Below are positions 16,981 to 25,435 of a DNA stretch of 64,000 nt, piece by piece. The notes below the pieces were generated by a model. That model ran no database searches. It was not told where the DNA came from and was given only the letters and a program-made list of their open reading frames with translations. The DNA comes from Microbacterium salsuginis. Its GTDB lineage: Bacteria; Actinomycetota; Actinomycetes; Actinomycetales; Microbacteriaceae. The stretch is from positions 434,001 to 498,000 of the forward strand of contig NZ_JABACI010000004.1 of the NCBI RefSeq assembly GCF_012524205.1, given 5' to 3'. Numbering within the stretch: position 1 is the stretch's first letter; every line of letters begins with the position of its first letter. A program made the translations under genes and the position numbers.

Positions 16981-19329
16981 TCAGGCGACGGGCTCCGACA
17001 CCGTCGCGCCGAATGCGGCGGGAAGGGTCGAGGTCGAGAGGTCGCGCAGCTCGTCGAGGGGCAGTGTGAACAGGCCCTGCACCTCGAGCGCGGGGGCGTC
17101 GCCGTCCGCGGCGGCATCGGTCACGCCGATGCGCAGTACCGGGTAGCCGCGCCCTTCGCACAGGCCGCGGAACTTCACGTCGTCCTCACGGGGCACGCTC
17201 ACGATGACGCGGCCCGTGGACTCCGAGAACAGCGCGGTGGCGGCATCCACCCCGTCCCGCTCCATGATCTCGTTGAGCCAGACCCGCGCGCCCACGCCGA
17301 AGCGCATGACGGACTCGGCCAGAGCCTGCGCGAGCCCGCCGGACGACAGGTCGTGCGCCGACGAGACGAGCGCCTGCTGACCGGCCGCGTGCAGCAGCTC
17401 GGCGAGCTTCTTCTCGTTGGCCAGGTCGACCGCCGGGGGGCGACCGCCGAGGTGGCCGTGGATGGTGCCGGCCCACTGCGAGCCCGACAGCTCGGTCGCG
17501 GTCACGCCGAGCAGGTAGATGTTCTCGCCCGCGTCCTGCCACCCCGACGGGATGCGGCGAGCGACGTCGTCGATGATGCCGAGCACGCCGACGACGGGGG
17601 TCGGGAAGATCGGCTGGTCGCCCGTCTGGTTGTAGAACGAGACGTTGCCGCCCGTGACGGGAACGCCCAGCTCGAGGCATCCGTCCGACAGGCCGTCCAC
17701 GGCCTGCGAGAACTGCCACATGACCTCGGGGTTCTCGGGCGAGCCGAAGTTGAGGCAGTCGGTGACCGCCGTCGGCACCGCGCCGGTCACCGCGACGTTG
17801 CGGTAGGCCTCGGCGAGGGCGAGCTTTGCGCCCTGGTACGGGTCGAGCTGGCAGTAGCGCCCGTTGCAGTCCGTCGCGATCGCGAAGCCGAGGCCGGAGT
17901 GCTCGTCGACGCGGATCATGCCGGCATCGTCGGGGAACGACAGCGCCGTGTTGCCGAGCACGTAGTAGTCGTACTGGTTGGTCACCCACGACGTGTCGGC
18001 GAGGTTGGGGCTCGCGACCAGCTGCGTGAACTGGCGGCGCAGCGTGTCGGGGTCGAGATCGCGGGGGAGAGCGGATGCCGAGTCCTCACGCAGCGCGTCG
18101 ATCCAGGTGGGGTAGGCGACCGGGCGCTCGTAGACCGGGCCGTCGACGGCGACGGTCGACGGGTCGACGTTGACGATCTCTTCACCGTGCCAGAAGATCT
18201 GCAGCCGGCCGTCGCCGGTGACCTCGCCGAGCACGCTGGTCTCGACATCCCACTTGGCGGTCACGGCGAGGAACTTCTCGAGCTTCTCGGGAGCCACGAT
18301 CGCCATCATGCGCTCCTGGCTCTCGCTCATCAGGATCTCTTCCGGAGTGAGCGTCGGGTCGCGCAGCAGCACGTTCTCGAGGTCGACGCGCATGCCCGAG
18401 CCGCCGTTGGCGGCGAGCTCCGACGTGGCGCACGAGATGCCGGCGGCGCCGAGGTCCTGGATGGCCTCGACGAGCTCGTCCTTGTAGAGCTCGAGACAGC
18501 ACTCGATGAGCACCTTCTCGGCGAACGGGTCGCCCACCTGCACCGCAGGGCGCTTGGTCGGGCCGCCGTCGGCGAACGTGTCGGAGGCGAGGATGGACGC
18601 CCCACCGATGCCGTCTCCGCCGGTGCGGGCTCCGAACAGCACGACCTTGTTGCCGGCACCCGATGCGTTGGCGAGCTTGAGGTCCTCGTGGCGCAGCACG
18701 CCGACCGCGAGGGCGTTGACGAGCGGGTTGCCCTGGTACACCGCGTCGAAGACCGTCTCGCCGCCGATGTTCGGCAGGCCGAGGCAGTTGCCGTAGAACG
18801 AGATTCCGCTCACGACGCCGTGCACCACGCGAGCGGTGTCGGGGTTGTCGATCGCGCCGAAGCGCAGCTGGTCCATGATGGCGACCGGGCGCGCGCCCAT
18901 CGAGATGATGTCGCGCACGATGCCGCCGACGCCGGTCGCGGCGCCCTGGAACGGCTCGATGTAGCTGGGGTGGTTGTGCGACTCGACCTTGAAGGTGACG
19001 GCCCAGCCCTCGCCGATGTCGACCACGCCCGCGTTCTGGCCCATGCCCACCATGAGGCGGGTCTTCATCTCATCCGAGACTTTCTCGCCGAACTTGCGCA
19101 GATAGATCTTCGAGGACTTGTAGGAGCAGTGCTCGCTCCACATCACCGAGTACATGGCCAGCTCGCCCGACGTGGGGCGGCGGCCGAGGATCTCGCGGAT
19201 GCGCTCGTACTCGTCGGGCTTGAGTCCGAGCGCCGCGAACGGCTGCTCCTTCTCGGGAGTGGCGGCGGCGTTGTCGACGGTGTCGGCGGCCGGGCGTGCC
19301 GGAGCGGTGTTCTCGATGGGGGTGGTCAC
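16981..19329 (-). CDS. purL: Phosphoribosylformylglycinamidine synthase subunit PurL
   Basis: The 782-residue enzyme is the small PurL type, which needs separate PurS and PurQ subunits (found here at 44147-45099). It makes FGAM from FGAR, ATP and glutamine-derived ammonia. Family motifs include [20 protein letters not shown] (ATP site) and [10 protein letters not shown] in the second half-domain. The start is [10 protein letters not shown]; a possible -10 (TAGACT) lies about 40 nt upstream, within the 43 nt separating it from the MFS gene. It may also be read through from that gene. Confidence 0.96.
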   Translation of the reverse strand: MTTPIENTAPARPAADTVDNAAATPEKEQPFAALGLKPDEYERIREILGRRPTSGELAMYSVMWSEHCSYKSSKIYLRKFGEKVSDEMKTRLMVGMGQNAGVVDIGEGWAVTFKVESHNHPSYIEPFQGAATGVGGIVRDIISMGARPVAIMDQLRFGAIDNPDTARVVHGVVSGISFYGNCLGLPNIGGETVFDAVYQGNPLVNALAVGVLRHEDLKLANASGAGNKVVLFGARTGGDGIGGASILASDTFADGGPTKRPAVQVGDPFAEKVLIECCLELYKDELVEAIQDLGAAGISCATSELAANGGSGMRVDLENVLLRDPTLTPEEILMSESQERMMAIVAPEKLEKFLAVTAKWDVETSVLGEVTGDGRLQIFWHGEEIVNVDPSTVAVDGPVYERPVAYPTWIDALREDSASALPRDLDPDTLRRQFTQLVASPNLADTSWVTNQYDYYVLGNTALSFPDDAGMIRVDEHSGLGFAIATDCNGRYCQLDPYQGAKLALAEAYRNVAVTGAVPTAVTDCLNFGSPENPEVMWQFSQAVDGLSDGCLELGVPVTGGNVSFYNQTGDQPIFPTPVVGVLGIIDDVARRIPSGWQDAGENIYLLGVTATELSGSQWAGTIHGHLGGRPPAVDLANEKKLAELLHAAGQQALVSSAHDLSSGGLAQALAESVMRFGVGARVWLNEIMERDGVDAATALFSESTGRVIVSVPREDDVKFRGLCEGRGYPVLRIGVTDAAADGDAPALEVQGLFTLPLDELRDLSTSTLPAAFGATVSEPVA

Positions 19330-19372
19330 GCGGCTGCACTCCAGAAATCAGGGGATGCCGGACGTGACCAGT

Positions 19373-20578
19373 CTAGTCGGCGACCTGTACCCGGTCGGCT
19401 GCCGGGACCGCCGTGGCGGGCCGCACCGCGCTCGTCGCCCACGCGGCGCCGGTGGCCAGCACCGCGAGCGCGATTCCGGTGACGACGGCCGCCGTCACCC
19501 CGGCACTGTCGAGGGCGACGCCGCCGGCGAAGGCGCCGAGGGCGATGCCGGCGTTGACCGCCGATGCGGGGAGCGAGGAGGCGAGCGGAGCACCGGGACC
19601 GGCGAGGCTGACCACACGGTGCTGGATGGAGGCGCCCGTGCCCATGCCGAACAGCCCGACGCCGAAGACCGCGGCACCGGCGACGATCGGGTTCGCCCCG
19701 AACATGACGAGCACGGTGAGCGAGAGTCCCACCCCGACGGCGCCGACGATGAGCGTGAGCGCCGCGTTCGCGTCGGCGAACCGGCCGCCGGCGAACGACC
19801 CGATCGCGGTGGCGACCCCGTAGATCAGCAGGTACGCCGTCGCGACCGCGCCGGTCGTGCCCGTCACCTGATCGAGGAACGGGATCAGGTAGGTGATCGC
19901 CGAGAGCATCGCGGCGAACGTGAGCAGGCTCACGCCGAGCACGGCGAGAACGCGCGGCGAGAACGCGTACCGGGCCTGGCCGAGGGCACGATGCTCGCCG
20001 GATGCCGGAACCGGGGGCAGCACCACGAAGGCGATCACGAGCACGACCAGCCCGACGGCGACGACGCCGGCGAATGAGCCGCGCCAGCCGATCGCCTGGC
20101 CGAGCAGTGTGCCCAGAGGCATCCCGACCGCGCTCGACATCGCGAACCCGCCGATGATCAGTGCCATGGCGCGCCCGGCGCGCTGCGGCGGCACGATGGT
20201 CGTCGCGGTGACCATGGCGGCCGCGATGAACAGGCCCTGGACGCCGCCGATCACGACCCGTGCGATGACGAAGAGCGTGTAATCGGCGGTGAGCACCGGC
20301 ACCAGATTCCCGAGGATGAAGGCGCCGATCGCGCCGAGCAGCACCGCGCGCCGGTCGAAGCGGGTGAGCGCGAAGGTGAGCAGGGGGCCGCCGATCGCAA
20401 GGCCGAGGGCGTTCGCGGTCACCAGGGCGCCGGCCGCCGACAGCGAGACGACGAGGTCGACGGCGATGAGGTCGATCATGCCCACGACGAGCATCTCGGC
20501 ACAACCCATGACGAAGGCTCCCGCGAACAGGATCGCCAGGATCACGGTCGTACGTGCGGGCGCGTACAGCTCGGTCAT
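19373..20578 (-). CDS. MFS transporter (AraJ-like, drug/sugar efflux type)
   Basis: The 401-residue protein has about twelve hydrophobic helices in two halves. It carries the MFS loop 2-3 signature LTRFDRRAVLLGAI and the GGFAMSSAVGMPLGTLLGQ motif of DHA1-type exporters. Efflux of a drug, sugar or metabolite by proton antiport is inferred from the subfamily. GAGGAGG precedes the ATG. A perfect 16-bp palindrome sits 18 nt upstream of the start, so a dedicated repressor is expected, but none is adjacent. Confidence 0.85.
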   Translation of the reverse strand: MTELYAPARTTVILAILFAGAFVMGCAEMLVVGMIDLIAVDLVVSLSAAGALVTANALGLAIGGPLLTFALTRFDRRAVLLGAIGAFILGNLVPVLTADYTLFVIARVVIGGVQGLFIAAAMVTATTIVPPQRAGRAMALIIGGFAMSSAVGMPLGTLLGQAIGWRGSFAGVVAVGLVVLVIAFVVLPPVPASGEHRALGQARYAFSPRVLAVLGVSLLTFAAMLSAITYLIPFLDQVTGTTGAVATAYLLIYGVATAIGSFAGGRFADANAALTLIVGAVGVGLSLTVLVMFGANPIVAGAAVFGVGLFGMGTGASIQHRVVSLAGPGAPLASSLPASAVNAGIALGAFAGGVALDSAGVTAAVVTGIALAVLATGAAWATSAVRPATAVPAADRVQVAD

Positions 20579-20596
20579 TGCTCCTCCTCGGATATA

Positions 20597-20612
20597 GCAA
20601 CTCTAGAGTTGC
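20597..20612. promoter_or_regulatory. Perfect 16-bp operator-like palindrome upstream of MFS gene
   Basis: GCAACTCTAGAGTTGC is a perfect inverted repeat flanked by GATAT and ATATC. The half-sites recur as GCAAC (20630-20634) and GTTGC (20641-20645). The pattern resembles MarR- or TetR-type operators. Confidence 0.65.
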
Positions 20613-20967
20613 ATATCAGATGAATGAATGCAACCCGGCGGTTGCGCAAGAGCGTTGCGGGGCGGCGCGGCGCGTCCCCTGCTGCACGGGCATCCGCGCA
20701 CCGAGATGTTCGGCCCATGGACGTTGCGTGAGTCGTGACGCGATAGTCGGGGGAGGACCTCCCGGTCGAGAGTGGAGCCGTCTACTTCACGCACTCGAGA
20801 CTGAGGAGGCCCTCGTGGCTCACGCTGACGCCGCTTCGACGCTCGGCTCCAGCCCAAGGCCGAAGCCCGGGATACACGGGGGACGCCTGCCCGTGCTGAG
20901 CAACCCAGACGACCGCGCCACCGCTATCACCCCCGCCGCCGCTGCACGACAGCGCGCATCAGAGTGA
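20613..20967. other. Intergenic region without a recognisable gene
   Basis: About 355 bp lie between the MFS promoter and the end of the surface protein gene. Short ORFs on both strands show no family similarity and no plausible ribosome binding site. A GGGAGG-A-CCTCCC hairpin occurs near 20751-20763. A decayed regulator gene cannot be excluded. Confidence 0.4.
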
Positions 20968-21918
20968 TCAGCGCCGCGCCGCCCGAACCCGCCGGGTGGC
21001 CATGAAGGCTCCGAGACCGCTCAAGAGGATCACGGCGGCGACCGGCAGCAGCGTGACGGCATCATCGCCGCCCGTCGCTGCGAGCGCCTTCGGCCGGTTC
21101 TGCGTGCCGGCATCGATCGCGGGGGGAGCGGCTCCCGGCTCGGTGACCTCGGGGTCGCCTGATGACGGGCTCGGCTGATAGGTCAGCGTCAGCGAGACGG
21201 TGTTGAGGATCCGCGTGCCGTCGGCCTCGGCTTGCTGAACGGTCACCTGGATCGGGTGCGTCGTGGCCGGCTCGTCGGGGAATGCCGCGATCACGACCCA
21301 CCTGCCCAAATCGGCGACGGTGCCGGTGCCGGCTTGTCGCACGTTGCCGGCGGAGTCGATGTAGTCGATGATCACCGTCTTGCCGGGCCATCCGTTACCG
21401 GCGAACTCGAGGTGCGGACCCGCGACGCCGTTGTTCTGTGGGGAGAGCACGGCGAGGTCGACGCTCGTGACCGGCGGCGTCGCGAACGTCAGGTCGAGCT
21501 GGACGTCGCCCGGTCGACCCTCTCCGCCCGGCGCGACGGCGCTCACCGTCACGCGGAACACCGTCGTCCCCACGCTTGCGCCGGAGAAGTCCGCCTGCGC
21601 AATCGTCCAGTCGCCCTCGGAGTCCACGGTCACCGTCCCCGCGGTGCCGCCCCACTCGAGCGCCGGGGTGTAGTTCACCACGATGAGGTCGCCGGGCGTG
21701 GCCGTTCCCGAGAAGGTCGGAGTCGCCGTCTCGACCACCGCGCCGTTCTGCGGGGTCGAGACGTGCAGGCTTCGCACCTCGCCGCCGGGCGGATCGGTCA
21801 CATCGGCGGCGGAGGCAACCGGGGCGGCGAACAGCAGCAGGATGGCGGCCACGGCGCCCAGCACTCCCGTGCGAAGTCTTGCGCGGTGGTGCCGCGCAGC
21901 CTCATCGACTCGATGCAT
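20968..21918 (-). CDS. Secreted surface protein with Ig-like repeats and LAATG sorting motif
   Basis: The 316-residue protein has a signal peptide (basic start, then LGAVAAILLLFAAPVASA). At least two Ig-like/Big-type repeats are marked by STPQNGAVVETATPTFSG and SPQNNGVAGPHLEFAGNG. A Pro-rich spacer leads to an LAATG motif near residue 279, a transmembrane helix and an RRVRAARR tail. LAxTG is typical of class E sortase substrates in actinobacteria. The open frame continues upstream antisense to other genes, so the ATG at 21918, next to the signal peptide, is taken as start. Confidence 0.8.
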   Translation of the reverse strand: MHRVDEAARHHRARLRTGVLGAVAAILLLFAAPVASAADVTDPPGGEVRSLHVSTPQNGAVVETATPTFSGTATPGDLIVVNYTPALEWGGTAGTVTVDSEGDWTIAQADFSGASVGTTVFRVTVSAVAPGGEGRPGDVQLDLTFATPPVTSVDLAVLSPQNNGVAGPHLEFAGNGWPGKTVIIDYIDSAGNVRQAGTGTVADLGRWVVIAAFPDEPATTHPIQVTVQQAEADGTRILNTVSLTLTYQPSPSSGDPEVTEPGAAPPAIDAGTQNRPKALAATGGDDAVTLLPVAAVILLSGLGAFMATRRVRAARR

Positions 21919-22262
21919 CACAGACCCCCCCTTGCGTCGGACGCGGTCGAACGAGCGCATCGCCATCGCGCAGTCAAACCGACGCGGCTCACGATAGCGC
22001 AGGCTCCTCGGCCAGCGCGGGTTTTTTCGGGCTCGCTCGCCTGAGCCATACCCACCAGATTCGACAACGTCGGCATCGCCGCCATCCACTTTCCAGAGGT
22101 CCCTGGGGCGATTGCGGTTGAAGGCGCCGGGTCGGGCGCCCGTGCATTCGCAGGTACCGTCTGGCTGCGCGAGGCGTTTCGCTGCACTCGGTGCAGCGAC
22201 AACAGGGGCCCGTGCAGCGAAGGTCAATATGCGATGAGAACGCTCTTCCGACGAATCCGGTC
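21919..22262. other. Intergenic region with promoter-like and hairpin sequences
   Basis: TATCGT on the minus strand (21991-21996) could be the -10 of the surface protein gene, giving a leader of about 65 nt. A perfect 8-bp hairpin, CGCTGCAC-TCG-GTGCAGCG, occupies 22180-22198, and one arm recurs near 22216. No gene was recognised. Confidence 0.4.
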
Positions 22263-22308
22263 TTGACATGTCGATCGGGCAGTCATAACGTACAACCAAA
22301 TGGTTGTA
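22263..22308 (+). promoter_or_regulatory. Promoter and operator of ArsR-SRPBCC operon 2
   Basis: TTGACA (22263-22268), a 17-nt spacer and TAACGT (22286-22291) form a good promoter. The inverted repeat TACAACCA-AA-TGGTTGTA (22291-22308) overlaps the -10 end, the predicted transcription start and the ATG at 22300. Repressor binding would block initiation directly. Confidence 0.75.
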
Positions 22309-22671
22309 CAAATGGAGCTCAGTGATGAAGAGATCGACCGCGTGTTCCACGCACTCGCGGCGGCCACGCGGCGCGACATCCTCCGGCGCACGATCGAGGG
22401 CGAGCACTCGGTCTCTGCGCTCGCCGGTGATTACGACATGTCGTTCGCCGCGGTGCAGAAGCACGTCGCCGTGCTCGAGGCGGCCGGCCTCATCATCAAG
22501 CGCGCCGAGGGCCGCGAGCGTCTCGTCCGAGCGGATCCGGCCATGATCGCCCGCGCCCGTGCGCTGCTGGCTCGCTACGAGGAGCTGTGGCGGTCGCGCA
22601 TCGACCGGCTCGACGCGATCCTCGCCGAACCACGCAAGCCCGAACCGGCTCCCTCCGAGCCGGCCGACTGA
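22300..22671 (+). CDS. ArsR family winged-helix regulator
   Basis: The 123-residue protein has the FHALAAATRRDILRRTI start helix and the SALAGDYDMSFAAVQKHVAVLE recognition region (split by a turn) typical of the ArsR group that controls SRPBCC genes. It lacks obvious metal-ligand cysteines. The ATG at 22300 lies about 9 nt after a TAACGT -10, so the mRNA is probably nearly leaderless; the ATG at 22312 is an alternative. A palindrome over the start codon suggests autorepression. The paired SRPBCC gene follows after 45 nt. Confidence 0.88.
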   Translation: MVVQMELSDEEIDRVFHALAAATRRDILRRTIEGEHSVSALAGDYDMSFAAVQKHVAVLEAAGLIIKRAEGRERLVRADPAMIARARALLARYEELWRSRIDRLDAILAEPRKPEPAPSEPAD

Positions 22672-22716
22672 AGCAACCACACCAACGCACGCACGACAGA
22701 CACAAGGAGAACGACG

Positions 22717-23697
22717 ATGCCCGTCACCGAAGTCACCACCGACGCCGAAGCGCTCACCATGACGCTGACCGCCGAGTTCCCCGCCCCGATCGAGCGCCTG
22801 TGGGAGGTCTTCACCGACCCGCGGCAGCTCGAGCGGTTCTGGGGCCCTCCCGGATACCCCGCCACCTTCACGTCGTTCGACCTCACCGTCGGTGGCCGTG
22901 CCCGCTATCACATGACCAGCCCGCAGGGCGAGAAGTACCACGCGACCTGGGAGTTCCTCGAACTGGACGGACCGCGATCGTTCACCGTGCTGGATTCGTT
23001 CGCCGACGAGGACGGCAAGGTCAACGAAGAACTGCCCACATCGCGAATGACCCTCGTGTTCGAGCCGACCGCCACGGGGTCTCGCCTCGAGAGCGTCACG
23101 CGGTTCACGTCGGCCGAGGCGCTCGAGCAGGTCGTCGCGATGGGCATGATCGAGGGCACCACGATGGCCATGGATCAGCTCGGCCGCGTGCTCGAAGGAC
23201 TCCGTGCCTATGCCCAGGGCAAAGGCACGCAGACCGAGATCCTCGATGACACGCACGTGCGCATCACCCGCCTCATCGAGGGGCCGATCGATCTGGTGTG
23301 GCGCGCGCACCACGAGCCCGAGCTGCTCAAGAAGTGGATGCTGGGACCCGACGGGTGGAGCCTCGTCGAGTGCGAGGTCGCATCCGAAGTCGGCGCGAAA
23401 TACCGCTACGTGTGGGAGCCCGGCGAGGGGGTCGAGGGCGAGCGCTTCGGGTTCGACGGCGAGGCCCTCCTGATCGAGCCGCCGCGTCGCGCGGTGACGA
23501 CCGAGCACATGACGGGCACCGACTACCCGGGAACGCTCAACGACCTCAATCTCGAGGAGGAGGACGGCGCGACGCTCATCACGCTGTTCATCGAGTACCC
23601 CGACAAGGAGACCCGCGACATCGTGCTCGCGACCGGCATGACCGAGGGCATGGAGTCCAGCTACGCCCGCCTCGAGGGCGTACTCGCCGCCGTCTGA
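22717..23697 (+). CDS. Tandem SRPBCC (AHSA1-like) domain protein
   Basis: The 326-residue protein contains two Bet v1/START-like domains in a row. The first (residues about 8-165) has EFPAPIERLWEVFTDPRQLERFWGPP. The second (about 172-326) has RLIEGPIDLVWRAHHEPELLKKWMLGP. Most relatives have a single domain, so this is a fused duplication. Ligand and role are unknown. AAGGAGAA precedes the ATG, and it is co-transcribed with the ArsR regulator. A near-perfect hairpin follows the stop. Confidence 0.85.
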   Translation: MPVTEVTTDAEALTMTLTAEFPAPIERLWEVFTDPRQLERFWGPPGYPATFTSFDLTVGGRARYHMTSPQGEKYHATWEFLELDGPRSFTVLDSFADEDGKVNEELPTSRMTLVFEPTATGSRLESVTRFTSAEALEQVVAMGMIEGTTMAMDQLGRVLEGLRAYAQGKGTQTEILDDTHVRITRLIEGPIDLVWRAHHEPELLKKWMLGPDGWSLVECEVASEVGAKYRYVWEPGEGVEGERFGFDGEALLIEPPRRAVTTEHMTGTDYPGTLNDLNLEEEDGATLITLFIEYPDKETRDIVLATGMTEGMESSYARLEGVLAAV

Positions 23698-23714
23698 CCC
23701 GCAGAACGAGCAGG

Positions 23715-23745
23715 ATCCGGATGCCGCGGCCCGCGGCATCCGGAT
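23715..23745 (+). terminator. Terminator after ArsR-SRPBCC operon 2
   Basis: Perfect 15-bp arms (ATCCGGATGCCGCGG and CCGCGGCATCCGGAT) surround one central base. Each arm contains the GGATGCC heptamer in inverted orientation. Confidence 0.75.
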
Positions 23746-23754
23746 CTTCGTCCG

Positions 23755-23760
23755 TATTGT
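23755..23760 (+). promoter_or_regulatory. -10 hexamer of leaderless promoter (TerC-like gene)
   Basis: TATTGT, then 6 nt, then the GTG at 23767. Confidence 0.5.
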
Positions 23761-23766
23761 TGACCC

Positions 23767-24666
23767 GTGGACTTCTCCTTCGCCTTCACGCCCGACCTGA
23801 TCGCCGTCTTCGTGACGCTGTTCGTGCTCGAGGTGGTCCTCGGCGTCGACAACGTCATCTTCATCTCGATCCTCGCGTCGAAGCTGCCCAAGGAGCAGCA
23901 GGCGAGGGCCCGCAACCTCGGCCTGACGCTCGCGATGGTGATCCGCGTCATCCTGGTGCTCTTCGCCGGCTGGATCATCACGCTCAAGGAAGAGATCTTC
24001 GTCCTGTTCGGGATCGGGTTCTCGTGGAAGGACCTCATCCTCATCGCGGGTGGTCTGTTCCTCGTCTACAAGGCCGTGACCGAGATCCACCACAAACTCG
24101 AGGGCGCCGAGGAGGAGCACGGCGGCGCCGGCCGGAAGGCCGTGACCTTCGGCTCGGTGCTCGCGCAGATCCTCGCGCTCGACATCGTCTTCTCGCTCGA
24201 CTCCGTCATCACCGCGGTCGGCATGACCGAGAACCTGGTCGTGATCATCACGGTCGTGGTGCTGTCGTTCGGCATCATGCTCTTCGCCGCCCGCTTCATC
24301 TTCATGTTCGTCAACAAGCACCCCACGGTGAAGATGCTGGCGCTGTCGTTCCTCTTGCTGATCGGCGTCTTCCTGGTCGCCGAAGGCTTCGGGTTCCACA
24401 TCGACAAGGCGTTCATCTACGGTCCGATGGCGTTCGCGATCTTCGTCGAAGCGCTCAACCTGGTGTACTCGGCTCGCAAGGCCAAGCGCGCGCAGAAGGA
24501 GCAGCACGCCGTGCAGCTGCGACCGCAGTACCCGGACGTCGACGAGTCCGTCGCCGTGCACGCGGCGCTCTCGACCGACCCGCACGCGGGTTCGGTGGGC
24601 CTGTCGAACAAGCCGGTGGCGGGCGACGACGCCCCCGAGCCCGGCGAGCGCCAGGGTCTCGGCTGA
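23767..24666 (+). CDS. TerC family integral membrane protein
   Basis: The 299-residue protein has about seven to eight hydrophobic helices and the TerC signatures EVVLGVDNVIFISIL near the start and LALDIVFSLDSVITAVG in the middle, with acidic residues placed inside membrane helices. Relatives export Mn2+ or give tellurite resistance. No ter cluster is present, so metal export during secretion is the more likely role (inference). The start is GTG with a TATTGT -10 only 6 nt upstream. The C-terminal 50 residues are polar. Confidence 0.85.
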   Translation: MDFSFAFTPDLIAVFVTLFVLEVVLGVDNVIFISILASKLPKEQQARARNLGLTLAMVIRVILVLFAGWIITLKEEIFVLFGIGFSWKDLILIAGGLFLVYKAVTEIHHKLEGAEEEHGGAGRKAVTFGSVLAQILALDIVFSLDSVITAVGMTENLVVIITVVVLSFGIMLFAARFIFMFVNKHPTVKMLALSFLLLIGVFLVAEGFGFHIDKAFIYGPMAFAIFVEALNLVYSARKAKRAQKEQHAVQLRPQYPDVDESVAVHAALSTDPHAGSVGLSNKPVAGDDAPEPGERQGLG

Positions 24667-24760
24667 TCCCTCCAGCCCTCGGTCGCCGAACCATCGCAAC
24701 TGGCCGGACCCGGGCCGCGTGGCCGACCGTACGAGACGGCTCGGCGCGACGAGTGGTGTG

Positions 24761-25435
24761 TCAGCCGAGCACCAGGCGGTAGCCCATGCCCTGCTCGGTG
24801 AGGAGGTGCGCGGGATGCCCGGGGTCGGGCTCGAGCTTCTTGCGCAGCTGTGACATGTACAACCGCAGGTATCCGGTGTCGGTGACCTGCTCGGTGCCCC
24901 ACAGCTCCTTCAAGAGCGCCTGCCGCGTCACGAGGGTGCCGGGGTTGCGTGCGAGGAACTCGAGGATGCGCCACTCGGTCGGGGTGAGGTGCACGCGCTC
25001 GCCGGCGCGCGAGACCGACTTGGCGGCGAGATCCACGGTGACGTCGGCGAAACTCACGACGGGATCCTCGGATGCCGTGGCCACCCGTCGCGACAGCGCG
25101 CGAAGTCGCGCCAGCAGCTCGTCCACCTGGAACGGCTTGGTGACGTAGTCGTCGGCTCCGGCATCCAGCGCCTCGACCTTGTCGGCGGACCCTGTCCGGC
25201 CCGACACCACGATGATCGGCGCCGTCGACCAGCCGCGCAGGGCCTGGATCACGCCGACGCCGTCGAGGCGCGGCATCCCCAGGTCCACCATCACGATGTC
25301 GGGGTGCTCCTTCGCCGCGAGCGCGATCGCCGACGGCCCGTCGGGCGCCGCGACCACCTCGTAGCCGTGGGCGGTGAGAGTGATGCGCAGGGCGCGCACG
25401 AGCTGCGGATCGTCGTCGGCGATCAGCACCTTCAC
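24761..25435 (-). CDS. kdpE: Response regulator KdpE
   Basis: The 224-residue OmpR-type regulator has a receiver domain with acidic pocket ADDD (residues 6-9), phospho-acceptor Asp51 in VMVDLGMPR and switch Lys in YVTKPF. The C-terminal winged helix contains LTPTEWRILEFLARNPG. It is encoded downstream of KdpD, its 5' end overlapping the kdpD stop by 4 nt, and by family activates kdp transcription at low potassium or high osmolarity. Confidence 0.94.
   Translation of the reverse strand: MKVLIADDDPQLVRALRITLTAHGYEVVAAPDGPSAIALAAKEHPDIVMVDLGMPRLDGVGVIQALRGWSTAPIIVVSGRTGSADKVEALDAGADDYVTKPFQVDELLARLRALSRRVATASEDPVVSFADVTVDLAAKSVSRAGERVHLTPTEWRILEFLARNPGTLVTRQALLKELWGTEQVTDTGYLRLYMSQLRKKLEPDPGHPAHLLTEQGMGYRLVLG

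Noticed and set aside
17353..19482. A 709-codon frame on the plus strand over purL
   Set aside because: It is antisense to purL and has no family similarity.
20554..20967. A 137-codon frame upstream of the MFS gene as the missing regulator
   Set aside because: The translation has no HTH pattern and the composition looks non-coding.
20968..24699. A 1243-codon open frame on the minus strand
   Set aside because: Only its last 317 codons encode a real protein. The rest lies antisense to the ArsR, SRPBCC and TerC genes and is a high-GC artefact.
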